Source of the DNA: Dastarcus helophoroides
Taxonomy: Eukaryota > Arthropoda > Insecta > Coleoptera > Bothrideridae
Direction of reading: 5' to 3'
Assembly (NCBI GenBank): GCA_028583605.1
Contig: CM053330.1
Span: forward strand, 24,268,129-24,332,128
DNA length: 64,000 nucleotides
Position numbers and translations under genes: made by a program. Shown in pieces: positions 24,250-35,451 of this stretch; the stretch's first letter is position 1; each line of letters starts with the position of its first letter. The notes beneath the pieces were generated by a model that was given only the letters and a program-made list of their open reading frames with translations, was not told where the DNA came from and did no database searches.

Positions 24250-24302
24250 ACGTTTAGAAGGTTACATTATTGCAGACTAGGTCATATTTTATTTGAATGA
24301 AA
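24250..24302 (+). repeat. Regucalcin-boundary repeat, copy near B
   Basis: About 50 bp similar to 39605-39655 (GTTACATTATTGCAGACTAG against GTTGCATTATTGCAGTCTAG). It lies just past the 3' end of copy B. Confidence 0.65.
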
Positions 24303-24343
24303 AGTGTGCTTACTAAAAAATGTTTAAAACTTTCTGTGGTACT

Positions 24344-24349
24344 TTATTT
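24344..24349 (-). terminator. AATAAA polyadenylation signal of regucalcin B
   Basis: AATAAA on the minus strand, 16 nt past the stop codon, with the flank GAGTAAATAAAGTACCACAG. Copy C has the same block. Confidence 0.75.
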
Positions 24350-24364
24350 ACTCAGGCTTCTTAT

Positions 24365-25751
24365 TTACAGTTTAAAGGAAGCTCCAGGTAACCCTTTCAC
24401 TTTCAGCCCCGATACTTTATACGTAGCTCCATTTGTTGGGCGAGGCAATACAACATCATTGATTACGTAGGATCCAGTGGTCACGTAGAGTTCATCAAGA
24501 TTGGGGCCTCCAAACGCAACGGAAGCAGTCTAAAAAAGATCCATTTAGGGTGTCCAACATTAACATAAAAGCAACCAACCTGCTTGGTTGGCATAGGAAT
24601 TGTATCCAAAAGCGTTTCTGGTCTTCTGGGATCGATTTTGAATACTTGATAGCCATCAAAATTGGCCACCCACAGATTTCCCTCAGTGTCAATTGTCATT
24701 CCATCTGCTAAACCAGTCATATTATGTTTGGAGAGGGTAAAGATCACTTTACCGTTACCTACAATTGTGTTAGATTAGTAATGTTTTCTGTCGTGGTAGT
24801 GATCGTAGCTTTACTAATAGTTCCTTTGATGATATCAAAGTCATACTGATCGACAGTTCCTTTTGTGGAATCGATGTAATACATGTATTTATCATCAATA
24901 CTCCAAGCCAAACCGTTTGAGATACCAATACCATCTATATGTCTCACAACTTTTCCGCTCTTGTCGATGCTGTACAAATACGACGTAAGTGGTTTATCGT
25001 GGCCCTTTTTAGGTTTGTCTCCAATAAGAAAAGCAGGGTTACCAAGTCCTAAAAAAATTGCTCGTAAAAATGAATCAAAATATCTTACAAAATGGAAACC
25101 TATGCTAATTTTGCATACAATTAATATACATGTATCCTAAAAATATTTGGCCCCTGAGAAATCCCTCTTAAATTTAAAAGTTTAAAGTAACAGAGTTTTG
25201 TAAAGATTACCTGTCCATAATCGGCCCGACGAGTCGCATTTTCCATCATTCAACATCAAACCCTTAAACTTTATGGGATCTTCAATTTGAGCAAACTTTT
25301 TGAACGCTGATATTTTATCGCTAGTACCGTCCCAAGTGATCAGATTTAATTCTAAATCGGTACCAATTATAAATTGATCTTTTTTTCCTTCCACCGGTAT
25401 AATGTAAGTAACATGTTCAACATCCATTCCCTCCAATTTGGCTTGGAAACATTCGTTAGTTGCCGGAACGTATCTCTGGATTGTATTCCCATATATATCG
25501 GCGAAGTAGAGACTTTGCTTGGAAACATCCCAGTGAGGTCCTTCTCCCAACACAACACTATCGGTCACTCTCTCAATTGAGAATTTCGTTTTTCCACTAG
25601 CAACAGAATGATGATGTTTTTGTGTGGCTAATTTGCAATTATGACTCGGTATTTTGCCTGCCGAACATGTAAGCGCAGTAACGAGTAGCAGTGCAAGAGT
25701 CACTCCACAGCATCCAAACGGTGAAAGCATCTTTAAACCCATTTTGCTCAT
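24365..25751 (-). CDS. regucalcin: Secreted regucalcin/SMP30-family protein, copy B
   Basis: Four coding exons, 25751-25211, 25048-24815, 24758-24580 and 24529-24365, with GT/AG borders, in-phase joins and no stops, give 372 residues. The 56-nt intron 24759-24814 is supported by the restored ISNGKVIFT block, matching SNQ in copy C. Start is the first of three close ATGs. The N-terminus has a hydrophobic core (residues about 14-30) followed by CSAG, a likely signal peptide that copies A and C lack. Family metal-site contexts are kept: GEGPHWD (E70), NDGKCD, SNGLAWS and a DGMTID block. SMP30-family proteins are metal-dependent lactonases; the firefly luciferin-regenerating enzyme belongs here. 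The substrate of this protein is unknown. An acceptor-like TTTCAG 56 nt upstream of the ATG fits an upstream noncoding exon. Confidence 0.92.
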
Positions 25752-25914
25752 GCGGTAGAGTTTGTATCTATTTATGGGTTCGTCTGGGGAATTACTCCAA
25801 GTATTTGCTGAAATGAAGGTTAATAACTGAATTACACTTTGTGATAAGCATTACTCATGTCTTCTTAATAACTTATTTGTTTATGCATAATTTTACACAC
25901 TTTATCTTTATAGC

Positions 25915-27897
25915 CAGAGTCCGGATAGTAAGGCAAAATAAACATGCCATTCCGCAAATTACAATGTCTCATTTGGACAAAAGAATAGAAAAAAATAAAT
26001 TGAATTATTATGTAAATAAATAAATTATTAAATAATTACTTCATTTTAATGGAAATTACAAAAGTTGGATAGTTTCTCCAAAGTGTAGAATCATCTTAAA
26101 TACTTCGATATAAATACACTCCAAAAAAACGCGATTTTTTTTAATTTTACACTTGTGGAAAAAAATATTCATGATTGTTCTTAAAGCCACGCATTAATGA
26201 GAAAATATTTTGATTTAGCTATTCCCTTTATCACAGAATTATGGAAAGCTACGATAATTAATGGTTGTTTAAAGTAACTGTGTGTAACGTTTTTTTTTTA
26301 GGTATATCGATTTTAAACCCAATTTTTTTATTTCAACTTTAAGGCTTGACATACACAGAAAGAGCAAAACAGTTTTAGTCAAAAACGTTTTGTTTCAAAC
26401 AAAAACGTTTTGCTCTTTCTGTGTGCTTCACGCCGAAGACGGCAGTAGAACGCTCAACGTCGAACTCCCTGACTGTGAATAAATGAGCCTACACGTGCTT
26501 TAAGACATGCAACTAATCAGTGTGCGTCAGCCTATTTAATTTACATTGCAATAACAACATGGAAGCTGTTTTGCTTTTTCTCTGTGCGTCAAGTTCTAAG
26601 CTTGCAGTTTTTATTTTTAATCTATTTTATCATTAAATTAAAAATTTCGAATTTTTGAAAAGTTTTTATTTTTATTACTGAAAATTTCGATTTTAATTTG
26701 TCAAATTTAAACCCAATTATTGTTTAAATAGATGTAGAGGGTTTTCTAAAAATTTTGCCCCTTACTCTAAATTTATAGTTTACGTTTTTTAGTTTAGTCT
26801 TTTATTTTTGTAAATATTTGATGGTAAAGTTAGAATTTTGACATATTCGCGAAATTTCAGCATATTTCCGGAAACGAGTTTTTTTAAAATTTGGATTTCA
26901 ATTACGTTATGCTAAATTTTTTTAATGTTCTAATAAATTATATGTTCTTTTTTAAACCTCTGATTTTTTTTAAAAATTGGCATTTTAAGTTTTCACTGTC
27001 CCTCTAATTAAAGTCGAAGCAGGTTCGGATTTCAGACGATTGGAGAGATTAGACTCAATCGGGCCCCGCACTTGAAGGGGCCCCCGCATCACCACAAACC
27101 TTAACAGAAGGTTATTTTTCGAAATTTAAAATTAAAATTTTATTGTTACACTTTCAATTTTTACTTTCTTTTCTTAAAAGTATGATTATAAAATCAAATT
27201 TAAACTTTTCTGGAAATGTACTACACTATGTATTAGATTAATTGATATTTTTGATTTTCGAAATTTCGATCTTAATTTCGAAATTTCTAATTTCATTTCG
27301 AAAAAACAACTAGAAATTCAGTTTAAACCTAAAAATTCTGAGAATCTTGACATTGCATATTTTCCTCGTCATTCTAGATTTACACTTTCAATTTCTACTT
27401 TGTTATCAAAATTTCGAGTGAAAACATTATTTTTTTTATAAAGTGCATTTTTTTGGAAATTTGAAAATTTTTCTTCAAATTTCGAGATTCAAATTTGGAC
27501 TTTTGCACTTCTAAGTATTTTAATTTTTTTCTAATTCTCCTAAATTTCAAGTTTAAAATTGATTTTTTTTAATTCTCCAAAATTTCAAGTTTAAAATTGA
27601 TTTTTTTCGTGTAAATTTCGAGTGCTTCTCGAGCTGACATTAGTCTCAGACATCACGTATATCTACAAAAAAGCATGCAAAAAAGTGGGAAACTTTATTT
27701 AGTTTACTGTTGTTCCTTTATTCATTTTTATAAGCAATTTGGCGGTATTTAGTCCTACTTGGATTTAGGTAAAAAGCCATTTTTTTCAATTCTTGCAATT
27801 GCAAAAGGGAATCAAACTAGAAACAGATATTATGAAAAAATTTCAAATTAGGAAAAATAATCAGGCAATAGGCATTTTCCTTACTATCCGGACTCTG
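25915..27897. mobile_element. 2-kb TIR-bounded insertion upstream of regucalcin B
   Basis: Perfect 19-bp terminal inverted repeats CAGAGTCCGGATAGTAAGG at 25915-25933 and 27879-27897. The flanking 8-mers TTTATAGC and CTTATAAT are only partly alike, perhaps a decayed target duplication. CAG ends suggest a hAT-type non-autonomous element. The interior is mostly AT-rich repeat material, with a nested MITE and a GC patch at about 27050-27100. It falls between the copy B start and its putative first exon. Confidence 0.75.
26345..26593. mobile_element. MITE with 32-bp TIRs and an internal hairpin
   Basis: 249 bp. Ends CTTGACATACACAGAAAGAG and, inverted, CTTGACGCACAGAGAAAAAG continue into GCAAAACAG. 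An internal perfect 18-bp inverted pair, ACACAGAAAGAGCAAAAC at 26353-26370 and its complement at 26407-26424, makes a third copy of the end. Confidence 0.8.
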
Positions 27898-27899
27898 CT

Positions 27900-28110
27900 T
27901 ATAATAGTTATAATTTATTTACATTTTAAAAGTAGCGAAACCTTGAGAGAGGACTTTCGCCTTAGTTGCAGGCACTGAAATATTTATTTATTGGGGGAAT
28001 TCGTCTTGGGTTTTTCTTTCTTGGGTTTATTCTCTTCATTACAATCATTAAGTTCAAACATTAATTTAATAAAGAGGCATAAAATACAAGTGGTATGGCG
28101 GTATCGCTAC
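27900..28110 (-). promoter_or_regulatory. Degenerate regucalcin promoter/first-exon module
   Basis: Diverged third copy of the module at 39950-40270. Minus strand shares ACTTAATGATTG, GAATTCCCCCAA, AAATATTTCA and a donor-like TTTTAAAAT/GTAAATAAATT. The TATA box is not conserved. It probably was, or still is, the 5' exon of copy B, now separated by the 2-kb insertion. Confidence 0.55.
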
Positions 28111-28189
28111 TCCACTATTATAATTATATTAAACTTAGTAAAAAGCAAGTTTGCAGTCCCGCATAGAGGGGCAAGCAATTAAATTACCC

Positions 28190-31100
28190 ATGGGAACTTC
28201 GCACAACCATGTTAGTGTTAGTTACTTGCCTCCAAAAATATTGATGATGGTGATGAGGTTTTTATGACCGTCAAAAACATCAAGCAGACTTTTTTCCAAA
28301 ATTTGGATTTTAAACACGAAATTCTTTTAAAAAAAATTTCATAAATTTCATATTTTTTCTCACAAAATGTCTGTCTAAAATTTCTTCGTTAAACTCGGAA
28401 CATTAATTTACAAAGAATTTGGCTTATTTACATTACATTACATTTCGACTTAGTTTCATCGATTTTTTTGCAAAATTACAAACTAAACTGGAATATTCTC
28501 TGAAATTCTGGCTTTAAATTAACAATCTCTAAATATTGCTTTTTTAGGTAATTTGGAGTGTTTTCCCAAAAATATCATTCCCTTTCTAAAAAAATTCAGG
28601 CTACCCGAAAGAAAAATCTCAACAATTCGATTTTAATCTCAAAATTTTAAAAGGTTGGTTGGTTGCAGGTTAGTTGTCTTCCTAGACTAGAATTTCGAAA
28701 CTTCTCATTTTTTGTTGGAGATTTTCTCAAAATTTGAAAATTCTGAGTTCAGTAAAACTAATTTTAATTAAATCACCACTACCACTACAAATGTAAAATT
28801 TTTCCATTTTTTTTATTTCCATTTTTCCAGAATTTTTTGATTCATTCCTAATTTTCAATTTAAACTGAACCCAATGAAATTTATTATTTTTTTCCTAAAA
28901 TTGTTGACCTTAAAAAAATTAAAAACAAAATAAATATCAACTTGGATTGTCTTGAAATTTCGACTTTTTCTAAAATGAAATTCAGCTAGAGTTGCTTCTT
29001 TTATAAAATTTCGATCCGATATTCAAAATCTAGACTTTTTCTAAACAATTCTACTTAATCATAATATTTCGATATTTTTTCTCAAAATTTTAGATTTTTC
29101 TTGAAATCACAAAACTTAAGTGTTTGTTGTTACAACTTTCGAGTTTTCCACAAAATTTCGACTATTTTCTCAAAATTCCAAGTTAATAATTTCTTTTTCC
29201 TGAAATTACAAATCCTTTTAGAAATTTTATAAATTACAATGTTGGTTTTCTTCGAAAATTTCACCAATTTCAAAAAAAAAACTTGGGTTAACCGCTGAAT
29301 TTGTTGCGTTGGCCTTAAAATTGCAACTTTAAAATCGAAATTTTTATTATTATTATTACTACAAATATTGGCTATTTTTTGTTTGATGGTAAATATCTGA
29401 ATTATTTTTTTTTGTTTTTGAGATTTACACCTTTTATCCAAAATTCCATGCTTAATTTAAAAGGTTTAGTTTGAGCTTAAGTCTTCACTCAGAATTTCCA
29501 AAAAGGTTCATTTGATAGACCTCAAGTTTCTACTCAAAATACCGTCCTTTTTCTGAAAATTGTCACTCTTTAATTTTTGCCCAAAATTTGGATGTTCTCG
29601 AGTTGACGGAGTTTTTCTACAAATTTTTATTCTGATTTTGATTTTTTCTCGAAATTTAAGTTAAAAGGTAAATAGCTTTTTAATTTCAACTATTTCCCTA
29701 AATTTGCATCTTTTTCTAAATAGATATTTAAATTGGTGTTTAAAACTGAAATTTTTACTTTTACTTCCCCCCGAAATTTAAAGAAATTTTTATTCTATTT
29801 ATCTGAAGCTTTTCTTAAAATGTCTGCTCTTTCGTAAAAACTTTCAGTTTATAAAATTTCGACTTCAAAATAAAAACTGGACTTTAAATTTAAATTTCGT
29901 CTTTTTACTCAAAATCTTGACTTTTTTCAAAAATTATTATCGATATTTCAAAAAAATTTTTCTCAAAATCTCAACTTGTTATTAAAAATGTGCAATTTAA
30001 TATTGGAATGTTTTATATTGTTTATCTGATTTAAAACTAAAGTCAAAATTTTTGAAAAAGCTATAATGTCCAAAAAATAAAATTTTTAGATAAAGCCGAA
30101 ACTTCGAGCGAAGTAATCAAAGTTTAAAAAAATTGAATATAAACCTTGATTTTTGAGAACATAGTCGGAATTTACAAAATTAAGGGTAACTTCGGAAAAA
30201 ATAAGAACTTATAAGAAAATGTAGAGTTTAAAATCGTAGAAAAAGAGTAAAAATATTAAACGTATTTGGAGTTTATTTTAGTGCACAGACCAATAGGTTT
30301 GAACATGAATCAAAGATCGGTTTCCATCTTATTAGATCTTTTCAGTTGATATACCCAATTTGGATTTATCAAAAAAAGATAAGAAATCTCGGAGTTTGTA
30401 AAAAAAATGGTTTCAAAGTCAAAACGTCGTGAAAAAAAACGAAATTTCGAAACTTTTTTTAAAACACAATGTTATGAAGTTATTTCTCAAAATAAGTAAA
30501 ATTGAAACCTTAATAAGCCCTAAATTTTGTAGAAAAAATCCACTAAGTTTACAATCGAAATTATTAGAAAAATGAATGTATAAATATGGAATTATAAAAA
30601 AGTCGAAAGAATAAAAAGAGCTTCAATACTAAATTTCGAGAACAAAAGTCAAAATTTCATAAAATCGAAATTTGGAAATAAGATCAACATTTCTAAAAAA
30701 AGTCATAATTTGCATTTTATCCTAAAAATTTTAGGGAAAAAAAGGTGGGAAGTGAGAATTTACCGAAAATTGAATCAAAATTTGGAAAAAACTCATATAT
30801 ATGCACATAATTCATATAAAAAAAATAGTTTCAGGGAAAACAAATTAATATTTCAAAAAAAAGTGTTCCCAAAGTTTTGAGAAAAAGGTCCAACTTTCGA
30901 AATTAAATAGAGATATTTTGACAAAAAAATTAGAATGTAAAGATTTCGATTGGAGCTAAAATTTTAAGGAAATATGAAAAATAAGAAAATATTAAATTTT
31001 CCAAGAGGCTTCAGAATTCATACAAAAAAGTTTTCTCAACTCATTTCGAAATCTTAGTCGATATTTCGGGATTAAAGTATAAATTTTGCAACAAAAATCA

Positions 31101-31307
31101 AAATCATTAGAAAAAATTTTCGATAAGAAGGTCAAAGTTTTGGGATTAAGTTTGACATTCTTAAAATAACGTATGTATGTCTCAGTTGTTTTAGTACAAA
31201 ATATTTTACGGTATTCTTTTGTAATAAAAAACTTCATTTAAATTTATATTGTTTGCCATGATTAACAACTTGGTAACTAACAAAATTATTAAGTTAAACT
31301 AAATTAA
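28190..31307. other. Strand-asymmetric AT tracts with a switch near 30.0 kb
   Basis: No gene seen. From about 26.6 to 30.0 kb the plus strand is T/C-rich (TTTTCTCAAAATTT-type units). From about 30.0 to 33.1 kb it is A/G-rich (AAATTTCGAGAAAAA-type units). The two halves look like the same degenerate repeat in opposite orientations. Confidence 0.65.
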
Positions 31308-31808
31308 TGCTGTTCAATGAGGCGCATTTTTTGCAAATAATATCAACCATCAGAAACCGGGCGGCTTGAACATCAATTTCGAGTACAATCCTACGCATTA
31401 GTTGTTGTTTCTTTTCTGTTTGCCACCCCCCACCATACACTTTTCGAAATAAAAGTGCCCAAAAATGTTTACTTGGGCGAGTCTGAGGTAAATTACGAAT
31501 TACGTTCCGGATAAAAAAGGTGTGTTATTTCGACGAAATGAATTTTGTGTTTCCCTGTCATAATGACAAGATGCTAACTCAGCCTAAAACATTTTTTGTC
31601 CCCCCAAATAATAATCCCCCTAATTATATCTCATGCCCACTTCTATATCGCAAAGTATATGATGACGAGCAGCAAGCAAAAAATAATGAACAACTAATTG
31701 TAAGCGATAACATTTTCAAAAATATACCTACGCCAAATTAATGTTTAAGTCGCCCAGTTCCTAATGGTTGATATCATCTGCAAAAAAACTGTGCCTCGTT
31801 GAACAGCA
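31308..31808. mobile_element. Foldback/MITE element with 59-bp TIRs
   Basis: 501 bp. The left end TGCTGTTCAATGAGGC and the right end, inverted, TGCTGTTCAACGAGGC continue through GATATCAACCAT to GGGCGRCTT, about 59 bp with few mismatches. The interior includes an open stretch of 73 codons at 31520-31741 with no recognisable domain; not called as a gene. Confidence 0.88.
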
Positions 31809-33133
31809 CAGACCCATTCATTACGTATAAGCCAATAATTTTGTTATTTATTAAGCTATTAATCACAATAAGTAATATTAGTTTAAATAAATTTATTTTT
31901 TATGGAAAAATATGATCAAATATTTTGTGCCAAAATTTTTGAGACATAAATTATGTAATTATATATAAGGCAACATGTTTTTGAAAGAAGTTCTGAATTT
32001 TTGGTTTAAAATAAAAAAAAGAATAAATAGAGAAAGTGTTCATTTTGACCAAATATTTAATGTCTTGAAAAATCTTAAAATCTATACCACAATAATAAAC
32101 AAAACTTCTCGAAAAACTCTGGTTTATAAATATATGTCTAAAATTTAAAGAAAAACGTGGAAATTTTGAGATTAAGGTCAAAATTTCGAAACCAAAAGTC
32201 AAAATCGTTAGTAAAAGTTGAAAGTATAAAATTAAATGTTTGAATTTTTGGAAATATATTCGAATGTTGCGAAAATTCAAAATCTATATAAAATATTCCA
32301 GGATTAAAATTAAAATTTCGAAAATCATGTTAAATTTGGGTTTAAGATCATCATTTCGAGAAAAAATGCAAAATTGAAAAAAAATTGAAAAAGTATTCAA
32401 TATTTCGAAATTAATGATTTTTCGATTGTATGATAATTTTGAGATTTTTCGAGATTGAGCCGTGAAGATTTTTGAAGAATTTAAAATCATTAGAAAAAAT
32501 TAAAATTTAAACTGTCGCAAGAAAAAAAAATTAAATTAAAAAAAAATATTTGAAATTTTGTAGATAATTCATAATGCATATGATGATAAAAACTCAATAA
32601 ACTCAAAATTTTACGAAGATCGTTTAAACTTCAAAGTAGAAATATTTTGAGAAAAATGTGTTTTAGAGAATGCGCTCGCATTTGATTTACGATTAAGTAT
32701 GAAGTTTTGAAAAAAGGCAACATCTAGGCAACAACTAGAAGAAATATAAATTTTTAATTCATAACCAAAATTTTATCTAAAATAATTCAAAATTCCTAAG
32801 ATAAAGTATTCTTTCGGAATTTTGTAAAATAATCTTGTATTTAAAAAGTTCCTTGATATTTTGCATAAGTTAGAGCCTGAATTTTAAAGAACTAAAATTT
32901 TTAGAACATGTTAAAATTTTGAATTTTAAATCAAAATTTTAATAAAAAAATAAAAATCGTTAATTTTAAGGTTAAGTTTCAAGTTGATTGTCGAAATTTA
33001 AAAAAAAATCTAGATTTATAAAAATAAACAATTGTAAGTGTTAAGCTAAAATTCTAGAAAAAAATTAAATTTTAGAAATAATATCAGCTTTTTTAAAGAA
33101 GAGACGATATTCTCTTGTTTGTTATAAACCGCC
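31809..33133. other. A/G-rich repeat tract
   Basis: No gene seen; degenerate AAATTT/GAAAAA units as in the 30-31 kb tract. Confidence 0.6.
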
Positions 33134-33170
33134 GAAGTTAACTAAAAGCTTAAAGCTTTTAGTTAACTTC
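33134..33170. repeat. 37-bp perfect palindrome
   Basis: Arms GAAGTTAACTAAAAGCTT and its exact complement, separated by one base. It lies about 30 bp intron-side of the orphan promoter-module splice donor. Confidence 0.95.
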
Positions 33171-33179
33171 ATTATTAAT

Positions 33180-33480
33180 TTTATAATTATAATTTACTTA
33201 CCTTTTCACCGCAATGAACAGTTGAGAAAGTACTTTCGCTTTAACAGCAGCAGCATTTATTTATTTGGAGAATCTGTTGTAGATTAGATAACCAGGGGAT
33301 TTTTATATAAGTGCAAATTACTTTCATTGCCTTATCGCCCAAATTATTAATTTTAGAGATTAATTGGATAAAAATTATATTGTCGCTAAGGCACAATTAC
33401 TGAAAATAGTTCCCATTATGGAAACAAACACGGAAACCCTTTCAATAGTTCATTGACACGGTTCAGTCTAGAAAGAAGAA
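33180..33480 (-). promoter_or_regulatory. Orphan regucalcin-type promoter and first exon
   Basis: Homologous to 39950-40270 over about 300 bp. It keeps a TATA box (33301-33309, TATATAAAA on the minus strand), the GGTTATCTAATCTA block downstream of it, and a splice donor AAAAG/GTAAGTAAATT at 33202/33201. No regucalcin coding exon follows before copy B, 7.4 kb away. A mariner element is inserted directly at its upstream edge. Confidence 0.72.
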
Positions 33481-33482
33481 TA

Positions 33483-35449
33483 CAGTGTGGAGCGGCTAAA
33501 TGGAATAAATTCTGAATCTGAGTTATTCTACAAACTTATGAAAAATCTCGAGACACGCCAATTTTAGATTATAAAATGACATCCTTTACCGTAAAAATTC
33601 CAACCCTAGATGCAACCCTCTTCGAGCGACAGTTGCAACCTCTAAATTTTTAAACCGAAAGTAGAAGCTTGTTATACCTCATTTAAAAGTTTTTTCATTC
33701 TCTATTCAAAAATGTCATGGTTTCCATATTTATTTTAAAAATTAACAGTAAAAAAATGAATTTCAAATTTCAACAACAAAATATAAATCTAATATTTTCA
33801 TTTAATAAAATAAAAAACAAACCATACATAATATAGAAGATATTCAAAGTGGGTACCATCTTGGCAGCATCCTAATGATGAATAAAAGTGTCTCCTGACA
33901 TTATTCAACATCTCTGGGGTCACCAACGCAATCGAAAGCGTTATTCTTGCTCGTAAGTCAGCTACGTCGCGGGGTTTGGTTTTATACACTTTTCACATAA
34001 CCCCATAAAAAAAGTTCACAGGCGTCAGATCTGGTGATCGTGGTGGCCATTCTACCGTACCTCATCTCCCTATCCACTGATTTGGAAATGTAAAATCGAG
34101 ATATTGCCGGATATTGACTTGGTAATGTGGTGGTGCTCCATCTTGCTGAAACCATATTAAATTAGCTGGAACGTGTGGATTTCCTTGAGCTGGATATAAG
34201 TTTAGCAAGCTGGTACAATGTTGTTTTGGAGCAATGCTGAATAATTATCTCCATTTAAATTTCTATCAATAAAAAATGGACCAATGACATGATCTCCAAT
34301 AATACCTGCCCAAATATTAACTTTTTCAGTGTTCTGTATATGCAATTCTCTCGTCCAGTGGGGATTTTCAATAGCCCAATAGCGACAGTTTTGACAATTT
34401 ACATGACCGTGGAGAGTAAAAGTGGACTCGTCAGAAAACAATATGTTTTCTGTTCTGTTCTGTTTGGATGACATTATTATCCAACCTTTGCACCATTTGG
34501 TCACAAAAATGAGTTCTTCTGTCAAAATCGTCTTCACTGAGCTCTTGACATGGTGTCAGTTTATTAGAATCATTTTATTTTCTTTCAATACACGAATAAT
34601 CGCGGAATGACTAACGTTCAGTGCTGCAGCTACTTGTCAACTTGAAGAATATGGATTTTCTTGAAACTTACTTATTATTTCCAATATGGTATCATTAGTT
34701 AATTCATTGGAGGGTTCTTTTTTTAGCATTCGTACATGTCCATGTTCGTGAAAATGCTTCTCGATTTTACTAATTGTACCTTGGGATATAGGGGGTAAAT
34801 CAGGAAATTTTTGTTGAAATAGACGAGCGATTTCGGCCTGTGATCTTCCTCTATCTTCATAACCGATCATTTGTAAAACTATTACTTTATGCATTTCTGT
34901 TAAATGACCAATATTAAATTTTCAAAATGTGCAAAAAGATAACTGAAGCACGATACTGACCACTGTTCAATTCTCTCAGAATTTTAAAAAGTTACTGGAA
35001 TGTTTTCGACAAAAAGTACAATTGACTATGATGAGGTTGATAAATTTTTACGTTTCCTTTTTTATAAAATCAGAAAAGGATATCGAAATTGTTTTTGGTC
35101 CCTTTATAATTATCGAGGACGAACCAGACGAACCGCTATTAGTTATTATTGTAGAAAATTTCATCTAGTTGATAATTTTTTGTTTGTTTATTTTTAAAAT
35201 ACATGTAGAACCATGACATTTTTGAATAGAGAATGAAAAGACCTTTCAAATGAGGTATACCAAGCCCCTGTTTCCAATTAAAAAATTTAGGTGTTGAAAC
35301 GGTAACTCGAAGGGGGTTGCATCTAGGGATGAAATTTTTACTATGCAATATGTTATCTTATAATCTAAAATTGACCTATCTCGGGATTTTTCATAAATAT
35401 GTACAATAACTGAGATATTGAATTTATTCCATTTGGCAGTTCCAAACTG
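33483..35449 (-). mobile_element. Tc1/mariner element with long TIRs, TA target site
   Basis: 1967 bp flanked by TA (33481-33482 and 35450-35451). Ends begin CAGTGTGGAGC and, inverted, CAGTTTGGAAC. The inverted similarity continues for about 235 bp per side, through AAATGGAATAAATTC, TTATGAAAAATC and the TTCATTCTCTATTC block. Encloses one broken transposase. Confidence 0.92.
33799..34894 (-). pseudogene. Mariner-like transposase, frameshifted
   Basis: N-terminal helix-turn-helix segment (34894-34637) with MIGYEDRGRSQAEIARLFQ. Catalytic domain with ILFSDESTFTLHG (first Asp, about 34450), WFQQDGAPPH (second Asp, about 34150) and PRSPDLTPVNFF (about 34030), where relatives usually have D in place of the N. 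One T is missing from the adjacent T-run near 34010 and shifts the frame. Other breaks occur near 34630 and 34200. The C-terminal part (33989-33799) retains DLRARITLSIALVTPEML. Inactive. Confidence 0.88.
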
Positions 35450-35451
35450 TA

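Noticed and set aside
27050..27100. Possible tRNA or structured RNA in the GGGCCCC...GGGGCCCC patch
   Set aside because: No cloverleaf or T-loop; only a short GC hairpin inside the TIR element.
31520..31741. 73-codon open stretch inside the foldback element
   Set aside because: Short, no homology recognised, and bounded by TIRs of a non-autonomous repeat.
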